From Chara braunii (lineage: Eukaryota > Streptophyta > Charophyceae > Charales > Characeae): DNA of 35,970 nucleotides. This document shows, one piece after another, positions 10,193 through 19,353 of this stretch. The notes under the pieces were generated by a model. That model saw nothing but the letters and a program-made list of their open reading frames with translations, made no database searches and had not been told where the DNA came from. Within the stretch, counting starts at the first letter, position 1; every line of letters starts with the position of its first letter. The DNA lies in contig BFEA01000477.1 in assembly GCA_003427395.1 (NCBI GenBank), forward strand, positions 965,864-1,001,833, read 5' to 3'. Position numbers and translations under genes: made by a program.

Positions 10193-11601
10193 CTAGATCC
10201 TACAGCCTGGACGTTTCAACCCTTCACTGAAAAAGCGTACCCATTCATCCCAGCAATCTTGATTTACCGTGAAAAAGTCCGTCAAGGCTTTAAAAAACAT
10301 CCAGCTACGGAAACGTTTCAGCCTCAATTCACGTCTTAAAGACAACAGGCAGAGGCCCATCCCCTGGAATCGGAGGAGTGGGCCATAATTCGACTAAGGT
10401 GGCACTTGATCACGCCGATTTTCAGAACCTTGGGGCAGTAAGACCAGTAGTCCTGAGTGGACTGGAACGTGACCCTGCAGTAGTTCCAAATATCCCTTTG
10501 GTTCTTCATGAAGGCTTCACAGTGGATTGCAGGAGGGTGGGCCTGAGTAACCACTTGGCAACCCACAAAATCAAACACACCGTCCTTTTCATCTGTTCGA
10601 ACCAAGGTTAGATTCTTGTGGTAGATGTGACGAAATTTGGAGAAAAGAGATCGGGCACGGTCTAAATTACCCGCAGAAGAGTTAGGGAGAATGAGAAACA
10701 GAGCAACGTCATCGACCAGCCTGAATCCGGTAACCAAGCGGCGATCTTTGCCTAAAGAATTGAGAAAACAGACCTCATGGTACGCACAGAGCAGGCAGGC
10801 AAGAGAGGGACTAGAGCTCTTCCCCATAGGTATACCCACAACTTGTTGAACGATAAAAGTAGAGACTTTGGAGAAGGAGTGCTGCATATCAAATTTGATG
10901 AAATCGATGAGAAAAGAGAAATTCATTCTGACCCAGCCTTTCTCACCGAAACCTTTGCCGAGTACAATACCCTTACCCCGTCTGTTAATCCTAACAGCGT
11001 TATGTCCCTTAGAAAGAAAGAAGTCACACAACCATTCGACAGCCTTAACAATTTCGTCGTGTGGTAATTTGGTAAACATTTCCTTGATGTCGAAGCTGGA
11101 GGACAATAACATTTCGTTTGTCATCGTTCCTACCTTCTGATCCAATTTGGCGATCCTTTTCTTCAAAATGGTCGTGCTCTTCAAGTTGAAGTGAGATGTC
11201 TCCGGGATCCGCCAAAGCAGGTCATTAATGACCTTGGCCACTAGCTTGTAGACTTTGATACTCGGTTCAGAAAAGGATGGGGCGATAGGCCGCCATATAC
11301 TAACATCCTTGTGTTTCGGGATCCCATAGGCCTTCACTAAACTTCCTTTGTTGTTCCAAGTGGCCAGTTTCTGAGCTCGTATCTCAAAATAGCTTGCCTT
11401 ACAGGCCACAATAATTTGTTCTTCAGACCGTGTTTCAACAATGAAACTATCATTCCCCCAGTGCAACCCCTTCAGGGCATCGTGGTAGACGGAAGCACAA
11501 CAGGCAAAGGAATCACCAGCATTGTGATCTAGTGGGGCGATCACTAGTCCCTTCAACTTACTTTCCCAAATACACAGGTCATCCCACTCACTGTTCTCCA
11601 T
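10193..11601 (-). CDS. Penelope-like reverse transcriptase domain
   Basis: This 421-residue open frame (11601 to 10336) carries the RT motifs in order: SSFDIKEMFTKLPHDEI (Penelope-type motif A region, ~residues 168-184), VVGIPMGKSSSPSLACLL (motif B) and GFRLVDDVALF (motif C, normally YxDD; here L-V-D-D), then FDFVGCQVV. Such an RT copies element RNA into DNA at a nicked target. The open frame ends at 10336, but a one-base shift at the GGGG near 10365 opens MGLCLLSLRRELRLKRFRSW and continues to a stop at 10193. That looks like the true C-terminus, so a small indel or a base-call error is likely. Upstream, the frame continues to the GIY-YIG part through a single TAG at 11731. It therefore reads as the C-terminal half of one protein. 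Confidence 0.8.
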
Positions 11602-11730
11602 CGAAGATTCTCTGGAAAAACAGGAACGCAGAGCATCGTTCCCACATATGCGGTCACCAGCACAAGGAATTGCGGCCAGTCCCTCAATCAGAGCTTTCTT
11701 CAGGCCCCCAACGGAGATGGAGCGACTAGG

Positions 11731-13137
11731 CTACAGAATATTATTGGCGTTCTTGAGAGAAATAGGTACATTTTTCATCTGAGAAAACCGAAAGGCAACA
11801 TGCCCATTATCGTTCCTAGGGAGTTCAGAACATATGTGAGAGCATGTACAGGCCTCAGACACTGTAAGTGACGTCCTCCGGTGGTTGTGCAAAACATCGC
11901 CCACTGATCGGTTACCTGTCCAAACGACTTTCATCCTAGTACTAATAAAATCAGCGAGGCAATCAATAGGGCACCGTTTGCGGATAATGGATTTAGCCAG
12001 ATCCCCCACCTTCTTTTTCGAGATGCGGGCATCGTACCTTACTCGAATAACGGCCAGAGTCAAACATCGAAAACCACATTTTTTTGTGAGAGCATTTCCC
12101 ACAACACCTTTCAAAATGGCTCTAGATCGATCTTTGCGAAAAAATTCGATCGACTTATAAAGGTTAATTAGATGCTTCAAATTTGTCTTGCCCAAATCCA
12201 CCCGAGTGATAGGTACTTGTAGTAGTGAAATCAGTATGTCCCGTCGTAGGATGGTCATGGTACTCCTGCATTTAATCCTGAGAAAGACAAAAACACCCCC
12301 CCGACAAAACTGTTCCTTAAGGTTTTTAAAAACCGTTTTTTTACCCTCAATCTCAACGACGGACCAACCGAAAGTGCGACACAGTTTTCCCCAAGAGTAA
12401 AAGAACCAGTCCCCTTGAAAACTAGCAATGATGACCTGAAATTCGCCATTATTCAAAACACCATTCAGGATATTGAAAAGAGAAAAGGAGGCGGAAGAAA
12501 CTTCCCATTTGTCGGGAGTAGGGAGCGACACAGGGGAGGAGTCCCACCGAACAATCCTGCTAGAGCACGAAGACCTTCTAATCCCAGCCCCCTGTTTTCT
12601 TAAAAATGACAGGCGTTCTCTGCGCCCTTTTCTCTTACAAAACCTCTTCCTTTGTTTTACACAGTTCAAAACAGGTGACCATCTTAAGATCAGAGCATTC
12701 TCAACGTCTCTGATTTCGTCATTCGAAGGAAACACAATCGGAATGGCGACATAGCTATACCAATGTTTACGCTGAAACCATCCGCGTAACCTGTGATTTC
12801 TACCATCACCTTTCGAGAACGACCTTCTAACATGTTCTCCCCATCGCACGTCTAAATCTCGGGTGGTCGACCCGTTATAAGTAGCTTTGTACCAAGGTGA
12901 ATCCAGGATATATACGCATGGACCATTGAATTCGCACAACTGTGCACCATCCCTCAAAAGTGCACGCCATTCCTCAGAATACTTCTCTGTCCAGGAAATG
13001 AGATGGGAAAGAGCAAGAAACAGAATAAAAAAACGCATGTAGTGATCCAAACTACGAGCTTCTTCCCCGCACCAGCCAGCCTTCCGTCTGCTCGTCCTTA
13101 CTTTTTCCAGGCAAGCCCAAGCTGATGGAGCATCCAA
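11731..13137 (-). CDS. GIY-YIG endonuclease domain and linker of the Penelope-like element
   Basis: The 468-codon frame shows a GIY-YIG fold near its start: PCVYIL (residues 73-78), YNGS (87-90, in place of YIG), the conserved Arg98 in DVRWGEH, and Glu146 in DVENALILRWSPVLN. The nuclease would nick target DNA to prime reverse transcription. About 280 residues of linker follow, ending in a Cys-rich motif ACTCSHICSELP..(D)NGHV (residues 429-446), a CxC...GH signature I associate with algal Penelope-like proteins. The first codon of the open frame is TTG; the first ATG is at 13038, still before the GIY-YIG core. A TAG at 11733-11731 separates it from the RT in the same frame. Either a single mutation (for example CAG to TAG) or readthrough would account for this. 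Confidence 0.8.
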   Translation of the reverse strand: MDAPSAWACLEKVRTSRRKAGWCGEEARSLDHYMRFFILFLALSHLISWTEKYSEEWRALLRDGAQLCEFNGPCVYILDSPWYKATYNGSTTRDLDVRWGEHVRRSFSKGDGRNHRLRGWFQRKHWYSYVAIPIVFPSNDEIRDVENALILRWSPVLNCVKQRKRFCKRKGRRERLSFLRKQGAGIRRSSCSSRIVRWDSSPVSLPTPDKWEVSSASFSLFNILNGVLNNGEFQVIIASFQGDWFFYSWGKLCRTFGWSVVEIEGKKTVFKNLKEQFCRGGVFVFLRIKCRSTMTILRRDILISLLQVPITRVDLGKTNLKHLINLYKSIEFFRKDRSRAILKGVVGNALTKKCGFRCLTLAVIRVRYDARISKKKVGDLAKSIIRKRCPIDCLADFISTRMKVVWTGNRSVGDVLHNHRRTSLTVSEACTCSHICSELPRNDNGHVAFRFSQMKNVPISLKNANNIL

Positions 13138-13143
13138 AGATCA

Positions 13144-13740
13144 TCAAGAAGGGTTCTCCTCTTGGGTTTCCTCCTCGGATTCCTCATCGTCATCCTCCTC
13201 ACCATAAGCTTCAATGCCACGCAGGCAAGAGAGCGCAACACTGGTGATTTTCTTGTTAACGTACTTAATCTTGTCTTTCTTGCACAATTCCTCCAGTTCG
13301 TGTTTGGATTTTACGAACAAGATCGCCGTCAGTTCCTCAACATACTTTCTCCTGCCCTCTTTCCCAGGGCCAGCCACCGCTGTTTTCTTTCCTTTATTAA
13401 TCATGTCGAAACCCAGCTCCTGCTGCTCAGCACTCTCTCTTTCTTTCTTTCTTCTGTAGCATACTGTGGCTACTACACGGCCCCCTTTTCGGCCCGTCAT
13501 TCCTTCTCTAAGCCCCCGGGCCGCACAACTTGGAGCAAGTTGGAGGCCCACAACCACCTTTTCAGGCCCAGGCTCATATTTTGTCCTAGTATTCGCTTTT
13601 CTTTTAATCAGCATTAATTTATTTATGAGAAAACTAGGCAGCTGAATCATGGTTTGAGTTTGTAAATGCATTTCAAACTGCCGTTTCGCAGTCCAGTCCA
13701 GTCCAAAGTTTACAATGCTGCAAGGAACCTGACTGTTCAT
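13144..13740 (-). CDS. Small basic/acidic ORF upstream of GIY-YIG, SAP-like
   Basis: This 198-residue ORF starts at an ATG (13740) and ends in TGA TGA directly before the GIY-YIG frame, and it lies in that same frame. The N-terminal half is basic. Near the C-terminus a helical segment (YVEELTAILFVKSKHELEEL, then CKKDKIKYVNKK) resembles a SAP-like DNA-binding helix-turn-helix. The last ~20 residues are strongly acidic (EEDDDEESEEETQEENPS). It could be a nucleic-acid-binding first ORF of the element, or the N-terminal part of one long protein cut by the stops. The function is not known. Confidence 0.5.
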   Translation of the reverse strand: MNSQVPCSIVNFGLDWTAKRQFEMHLQTQTMIQLPSFLINKLMLIKRKANTRTKYEPGPEKVVVGLQLAPSCAARGLREGMTGRKGGRVVATVCYRRKKERESAEQQELGFDMINKGKKTAVAGPGKEGRRKYVEELTAILFVKSKHELEELCKKDKIKYVNKKITSVALSCLRGIEAYGEEDDDEESEEETQEENPS

Positions 13741-14867
13741 AGCTTGCTGGAGTGTATCTCATTGCAAGCATAGATGCCAACACACAGATAGAAAATCTTC
13801 ACACAAAGCCAAGTCGAGATGAGATGAGAACCAGATAGCGCAACTCATATTATCAAAATCACATTATACAAAGAGTATCTCGAGTTCAAGAGTTCAGCGC
13901 CAACAGATTACAAATCTCCCTCGTTCAATCACCAATATAGGGCCTGGCTCAACCAACGTCTATCCTCAGATCACAAGTATGGCGCCAACAGGTAAGTATC
14001 CACCATATCCAACTTCGCAACTTGTCTTCTCTCTCTCTCTTTTCTCTCAAGATCTTTGTCCTGGTTCCCTCGTCTCACCATTCATGCACACTCCCTACCT
14101 ACGAGAATCTACTCTGAATGCTACCCACTGAAGACTACTTACTAACACTTCTACTACTAACAAAGTTGGCGCTGCCATGGCCTCTTCTGTCAGCCAGCGC
14201 CCAGTAGTTCTCCTTCCTGGCGCAGCTCCCAAGCCAGCGCTCTCTCCCTGCACTCTAGCGCACAAGTGCAACAACACTTCCACGCACCAATGCCAATGGG
14301 AATCTGTCGTGTAGGGAGGCTGACCTGGTCTCTTATAGTGCTGGCCTCCCTTCATGAGGTCTGAATCAGTCTTCCTTGGGTCTGTCTCCAGTCCCAAACC
14401 TCTGTGGAATGTGTCCCAGTACCTTACCCTCAGGGTCTGCTGCTGCTGTGGCCTTCAGGCCTGAATTTGGACTTCCAGTCTGCATCTAGACTCCCTCTTT
14501 GACTTGGATCTGGACAGGGACCTTATCTCTTTGAGTTCTTAATGAACGGACACATCTATTGCACGAACAGACACACTGCACGAACAGACATGACTTGTAC
14601 AGCCCCCTGGACGAATAGGTATGACTCCCACAATTGAATGCTGCAACTGTTCGTCCTGGGGCACAAATGTGACCTTTGGCATGACTTCTCACTTAGTGTG
14701 GATGTGACTTCTGACCCAGAGAACATGTCAGACTCTTTTGATCTGTTTTTCACGAGTTCGGCTCTGGCCGAGTGACCCCATTATGCTGCATTCGTCATTC
14801 AGGGTCTGAACAAGTAAAGGCCCTTTTACCCTCGCCGGCCTAGTTTCGAAGTCCTCTGAGAAAACCT
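13741..14867. other. Probable LTR/3' region of a chromovirus remnant
   Basis: No gene is recognised. The stretch follows the chromodomain-like tail (14868-15014) on the minus strand. After its stop a readable frame continues briefly (MKVFSEDFETRPARVKGPLL). The string 'tgttggcgc' occurs twice on the minus strand near 13910 and 13985, and a TATA-like 'ctataagag' near 14335. This is consistent with the LTR of the element that supplied the chromodomain, but no second copy is present to prove it. Confidence 0.35.
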
Positions 14868-15014
14868 TCATCTATCTATGATGCTTATTCCTTTTCTAGC
14901 TCTTTCATAAGCAGATACCATATGAGGTGCAGACTCAATCAATTCTTCTCTTGTGAACCAGCGATCTTCACTTGGGTCCTGATATGCAAATCTTACTTTA
15001 TATTGTCGTTGGGG
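14868..15014 (-). pseudogene. Chromodomain-like C-terminal fragment of a retrotransposon integrase
   Basis: The frame reads RQYKVRFAYQDPSEDRWFTR, EELIESAPHMVSAYERAR, then a stop at 14868. This resembles the end of a chromodomain: Y-x-V-(K/R)-(W/F), the 'W...EEL' turn, and a C-terminal helix ending in a Tyr-containing AYE. In chromovirus integrases such a tail binds modified histones and guides insertion. Only the last ~45 codons remain; upstream the frame runs into a GC-rich hairpin repeat (15016-15139) and the assembly gap. Confidence 0.5.
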
Positions 15015-15015
15015 T

Positions 15016-15139
15016 TTGCCTCTACCAGGGTTGTCAGGCGGGGGCCCCCGGGGGCAAAGCCGGGGTAGGGGTTTGACCCCCGGAGCCCCGCTGCGGGGGT
15101 GCCCCATCCCCACTCCCCCCAAAACACCTCCCCCGGTGC
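15016..15139. repeat. GC-rich hairpin repeat abutting the gap
   Basis: The segment has nested G/C runs that pair with each other, such as gggggcccccgggggc, gggtttgaccc and ccccgctgcgggg. It could form strong hairpins or G-quadruplexes. It interrupts the chromodomain frame, which suggests that it is an inserted repeat. Confidence 0.5.
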
Positions 15140-15700
15140 NNNNNNNNNNNNNNNNNNNNNNNNNNNNNNNNNNNNNNNNNNNNNNNNNNNNNNNNNNNNN
15201 NNNNNNNNNNNNNNNNNNNNNNNNNNNNNNNNNNNNNNNNNNNNNNNNNNNNNNNNNNNNNNNNNNNNNNNNNNNNNNNNNNNNNNNNNNNNNNNNNNNN
15301 NNNNNNNNNNNNNNNNNNNNNNNNNNNNNNNNNNNNNNNNNNNNNNNNNNNNNNNNNNNNNNNNNNNNNNNNNNNNNNNNNNNNNNNNNNNNNNNNNNNN
15401 NNNNNNNNNNNNNNNNNNNNNNNNNNNNNNNNNNNNNNNNNNNNNNNNNNNNNNNNNNNNNNNNNNNNNNNNNNNNNNNNNNNNNNNNNNNNNNNNNNNN
15501 NNNNNNNNNNNNNNNNNNNNNNNNNNNNNNNNNNNNNNNNNNNNNNNNNNNNNNNNNNNNNNNNNNNNNNNNNNNNNNNNNNNNNNNNNNNNNNNNNNNN
15601 NNNNNNNNNNNNNNNNNNNNNNNNNNNNNNNNNNNNNNNNNNNNNNNNNNNNNNNNNNNNNNNNNNNNNNNNNNNNNNNNNNNNNNNNNNNNNNNNNNNN
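15140..15700. other. Assembly gap (Ns)
   Basis: The 561-bp run of N is flanked by the GC-rich hairpin on the left and an (AG)n microsatellite (15701-15756) on the right, both common causes of assembly breaks. Nothing can be said about its contents, and the true length may differ. Confidence 0.99.
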
Positions 15701-15757
<57 letters not shown>

Positions 15758-16065
15758 AAGTTGCGGCGACAGAAACACAAGTGTTGTTTTTTTTTCTTTT
15801 GCTTGTTCTATCTTTTTATTTTCTTTGTTCCCGTTTTCTTCTAGAAGGAGGCCTGGGACGTGAAGAGCCAGTAGTTCGCATACCGGTCGGCCCAGGCTCG
15901 GACTGCATAGCTGGGCCAAGCACTGGTGGTTTAACTGAAGAGATGCCCAACCAGCACAGACCAGCAGAACCCAAATTAGAGTTAATCACCAGCGGCCAAT
16001 TATCCAATCAAACCAGTACCAATTCAAAGTATCAACTATTAGCCATTCACAAACTCAAGAGAGCT
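15701..16065. other. (AG)n tract and unannotated flank
   Basis: The (AG)n runs to about 15756. The remaining sequence has no supported gene; short open frames cross the gap and the microsatellite only because N and AG contain no stops. Confidence 0.6.
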
Positions 16066-16338
16066 TCAGATGCTTTTTTTTTTCTGTTTCTTAGCATCAG
16101 GACCGAGGTTCTTCAATGGGCCAGTTACTGTGCCTCCCTTCCGGTCCCCTCCCCCTATGAACATCAGCAGTCTCTGCTCAATGCCACTTTGGGGTACCAA
16201 CGGCATATCTCTAGCTGCCGGGCGCCAAGCTTGCCCAGGAAGGTGCATGAGGCCAATGGGGATTAAACGCAAGACCTCCTGAATGCCACTTGCGTGCCTT
16301 TACCAACTGAGCTAGGCCGCTGGATCTCAGATGCTTTT
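16066..16338 (-). mobile_element. tRNA-derived SINE with 12-bp target-site duplication
   Basis: On the minus strand the element begins near 16326 with a tRNA-like head: GCGGCCTAGCTCAGTTGG holds a perfect Pol III A box (TAGCTCAGTTGG), and GCGTTTAATCCCC about 45 bases downstream is a diverged B box. A tRNA-unrelated body of ~190 bp follows, ending in an A-rich tail (plus-strand T run at 16074-16082). The 12-bp TCAGATGCTTTT occurs at 16066-16077 and 16327-16338, flanking the element as a target-site duplication. The head is too diverged to be a working tRNA. The parent tRNA and the partner LINE are not identifiable from one copy. Confidence 0.82.
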
Positions 16339-17357
16339 CCATGAGTAGTGTTTTTTTTTTTTTTTTTCGGTTGGCTGGGTTGTCTTCGGTGAGACGGTGC
16401 GGGAGCATGGTCCCATTAGCAGTCGGATAGGAGTGTGGCCTATCCAGTGTGAAACTGGGTGGCAGCGGGGTGACAGGTTCATTACGAATTTCTGGGCTGA
16501 GAAAACAGGAGAAAGGCAAAAAAAAACAAAACAGAAACAGAGACCTGCCACCGGAAATCACAGCAGAGTGCTTCCCAGCCATCAGATCACAGATGATCTG
16601 ATGCTGGTGGTTGCAACAACAGTGAACAAGCAACTGCCACTTTTTTTCTGGAGTAAACTCTACTTCTGTCAGCAGTGATCTTGACACCCTCCATATACTC
16701 GGGGATTGAAGGACGGCTCCACCCAATGAGATAATTGCCCAACAGCAAGTAAAATACTGAAAATCTTCTATCCAGTGGGCCTATGGCCCACCCCACCCTC
16801 TTTTGGGGCTGGCCACACCCCCAGCCTATTGAAAAGATTCGGCCGGGAAGCTTTCTTTGCATGGGCATGCCCAGTGTTAAGGAGAGGAGGAGGGGAACAA
16901 AGATCTCCTTACTTTTTCGGGCAATACATGTAAAATACTGACCGTGGGATCACGAGTACTGCACTGCAGGATTTGGGTCACTCAACTGTCCCACAAACTC
17001 ATTTCTATCCTATCGCGTTGCTAGTGGGACCATGCTCGGGTAATTTAAAGTTCTAAACTCAGAATTAATTTAAACTTCAAAACTCAGAATAACTGTTGGA
17101 CAGCCAATCACGCTGAGGGCATACTCACATTACGGGTAGCACTTTCCTAAATGTACCTGACTGCAATATGTGGAAGAATCTGACCCCTATCACATCCAGA
17201 GCTAAGTTGAAAAGTCCTGGTGTGAGCAGACTTGAGAGGTGGAGCAATAGGAGGTTGGTTTTTATTGAGTAATTATTAAAAAAAAATAAAAAATGGAATG
17301 GGGGAAAAAAGAGGATTGAAGGATCTGGTCAGATCCTGCTCGTGTCTTGCAGCAAAG
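16339..17357. other. No gene; dispersed repeat remnants
   Basis: A T-run at about 16350-16368 and the motif gcatggtcccattagc (16407) lie in one remnant. The inverse motif gctagtgggaccatgc occurs near 17020 and the direct one again near 21248, so these are diverged copies of one family. No coding frame is supported. Confidence 0.45.
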
Positions 17358-17491
17358 CTACCGTCTTCACTCTAATAGAAAGCCAGGTCTGACTCATTAT
17401 TATAGCTGTATTCGGCACAACTTTCGGTCCAGATGCAGTGGTAACGACCGGCCGTTCTAGACTGGCCATTCTATTGGGGTGAAGACGGTAG
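17358..17491. mobile_element. MITE-A copy 2 (TIR miniature element)
   Basis: It starts CTACCGTCTTCACTCTAATA and ends in tgaagacggtag. Its interior (ttatagctgtatt, caactttcggtccagatgca) is the reverse complement of copy 1 at 229-342, with an extra ~20 bp. No coding capacity and no clear target-site duplication. Confidence 0.8.
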
Positions 17492-17548
17492 GTAAGGGCA
17501 TCTCACAACTACTCACCACATGCACAAAAAAGCAAAATATGGCAGTGT

Positions 17549-17700
17549 GGGTCTCGTCAGACACTCCTAAAAGAATCCTAAAATTTTTAGGACTCGTCTA
17601 AAGGATTTTTAGGATCTTGTGCGGCGTCGTTATACGCAACCCTAAAAATCATCTTTTAGGATTCGTCCTACAAATGCAAACTGAGGGACTGTCTAGACGC
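17549..17700. repeat. AT-rich inverted-repeat element remnant
   Basis: It starts gggtctcgtcagacactcct and carries several copies of CCTAAAA/TTTTAGG in both orientations. The same end appears inverted at 20082-20126 (gagtgtctaacgagacc). This suggests a non-autonomous TIR family whose other ends are too diverged to fix. Confidence 0.45.
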
Positions 17701-17926
17701 GCTGACGCTTAGCGCTAACCTGTGCTACGGACCGGCTGGCGAGGCCCAGCCATTCTCTGTGGACTGGGACAGTTGTGGCTCCATAGCTGTTCTTGGCCAT
17801 TGCGGTGTCAGCTTGGTCAATCTGTCCAGGCGATGGTGGATTTCCCACCGGATACACCAGGAGACGGTACGTCGGTGCGAGGCGTCTGATTTGCAGGATC
17901 TGACGGCGTGTTTTTTTTTGGACGAC

Positions 17927-18910
17927 ATGGTTTCTAACGAAGAATTACGAAGTGGTGCGGCTGAATGGTTGCTGACCATAGAAGGAGGCGGCCGCCGGTT
18001 GCAGGAGGTTGTGGATAGTTTGTGTTCGAGCCATGGTCATCAGTTAGGGGCTGCAGGGGGGACAGTCACACTACAGCCATGGCTGGAGGACATGATGCAG
18101 AGTATGCTTGAAGTCATTTGGGAGTTGGAGGAGGGGCCGGCTCCTTCGCTTGATGACTTTGTGGATTGCCATCAAGCTGGCCCGCGCATGCACAGGTGCT
18201 ACGACATCTTTAGGAGCGGCCAGGATCGCTGTGCAGCCTTGGAGGCGAGATTGTCGCCTGCGACAATGAATGGAGAGAGCAGAGGCAACAACAGCTTCAG
18301 CATCAACATCGATTGTAACAACTGCAACGACAACGACATCATCGACAGAGGTGGTGGTGGTAACAACAGCGACGACAACGTCAACAATAACAATGATAGA
18401 AACATCATCAACAACAACAACAATAACAACAACAACAACCTCACGATTGTCAACTATAGCTTTCTTGGTGTCATGAAAGACAACTGTGGAGACGACATCG
18501 TTAGCAAAGGGATTGACGTTGGAGGTGGTGAGAACATCAATGAAAACGGCGACAATAGCGACAATAATAACTTCAACATCTTCAACAACAACAACAACAA
18601 CATCAACAAACATCTCAAGAATATGAACCACAGTTTTATTGTTGACGACAACTGCGGAGACGAAATCGACAGCAAAGGGATCGACGACAATAACTGTGGA
18701 GATGAAATTGACTGTCAAAAGATCGACGATAATAACGGCGCTATTGGGATCGGCGGCACTGCTGGCAACAATAGCACCGACAGGATTAACAGCAACAATA
18801 ACTACGGTTATGGCGATGAGGCCAAGGATGTTAAGGACAATTTGGAGATCGATCGCGGGTGCAGGGGGATGCCCAGAGTTGTTGGTTGGCAGCGGATGGG
18901 CGTGGGTTAG
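17927..18910 (+). CDS. Asn-rich protein, function unknown
   Basis: From the first ATG (17927) the frame encodes 327 residues. The first ~110 are ordinary, amphipathic and probably helical (SGAAEWLLTIEGGGRRLQEV, WLEDMMQSMLEVIWELEEG), with a few Cys and His. The rest is low-complexity: Asn/Asp/Gly tracts from AAC/AAT codons, including a run of ten Asn, and a repeated acidic unit (DDNCGDEIDSKGIDDN and DNNCGDEIDCQKIDDN). The open frame extends upstream to a GTG at 17759 and could include an upstream exon. I recognise no domain. It may be a genuine, poorly conserved gene or a fortuitous frame over trinucleotide repeats; the structured N-terminal part slightly favours a gene. Confidence 0.4.
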   Translation: MVSNEELRSGAAEWLLTIEGGGRRLQEVVDSLCSSHGHQLGAAGGTVTLQPWLEDMMQSMLEVIWELEEGPAPSLDDFVDCHQAGPRMHRCYDIFRSGQDRCAALEARLSPATMNGESRGNNSFSINIDCNNCNDNDIIDRGGGGNNSDDNVNNNNDRNIINNNNNNNNNNLTIVNYSFLGVMKDNCGDDIVSKGIDVGGGENINENGDNSDNNNFNIFNNNNNNINKHLKNMNHSFIVDDNCGDEIDSKGIDDNNCGDEIDCQKIDDNNGAIGIGGTAGNNSTDRINSNNNYGYGDEAKDVKDNLEIDRGCRGMPRVVGWQRMGVG

Positions 18911-19353
18911 TCGGCGGGGAGTGGAGTTGTCCAGTCCGCAACTCCAATCAGGCAGGGGTGGTGGCCCCTCTGGTGGCAGGGGGAATGTTTAGGGTTTTTT
19001 CCTGTTTTTGACATCCCTGGCTTGTGTTTGATAATTACTATACTATGTTTGATGATTGTTTCCCAGGATAGTTTGCTGAGGAGACTTGTCATTACGGTTA
19101 GGGTTGGGGTTGTCGGGAAATGATTGTGGTTTCTGACTCTGTTGTGATCCCCCCCCCCCTTGTTCGCTGATGAACAGTCTACCTATCGGTGGATGGGTGG
19201 AGCATGGTAGGGTAAGGAAGGCACGGCCTATGAGCAGTTAATCCCCTCTTACGAGGGCAATCAATGCTGGTCATCATCATACATCTGATTGCGCACATAC
19301 ACTACAAGTCGTCATAAACTTTTGCTTGAAAAATTGAATGATTACCATGTTTA
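18911..19353. other. Downstream of the Asn-rich ORF; no feature
   Basis: No gene is supported. A poly-C run lies at about 19149-19160. Nothing else of note was seen. Confidence 0.4.

Larger units (their letters stand above)
10193..13740 (-). mobile_element. Penelope-like retroelement with N-terminal GIY-YIG
   Basis: One reading frame runs along the minus strand from 13740 to 10336, interrupted only by tandem TGA codons (13146-13141) and one TAG (11733-11731). A one-base shift near 10365 then leads to a further ~55 codons ending at TAG 10193. In order it encodes a small basic/acidic ORF, a GIY-YIG nuclease domain, a Cys-rich linker and a Penelope-type reverse transcriptase. Classical Penelope elements carry GIY-YIG after the RT. 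The permuted order here is known from a clade reported in green algae, protists and invertebrates (Chlamys/Naiad group, from memory). Terminal repeats were not identified. Confidence 0.75.

Noticed and set aside
15016-16266. Long ORFs on both strands across the gap
   Set aside because: They stay open only because Ns and (AG)n contain no stops.
16255-16326. A functional tRNA gene
   Set aside because: It has a good A box but a diverged B box, no clean cloverleaf, and it continues into a SINE body with poly-A and a target-site duplication.
18071-18718. Val-rich minus-strand ORF opposite the Asn-rich gene
   Set aside because: It is the antisense of AAC/GAC trinucleotide repeats, which give GTT/GTC (Val) codons.
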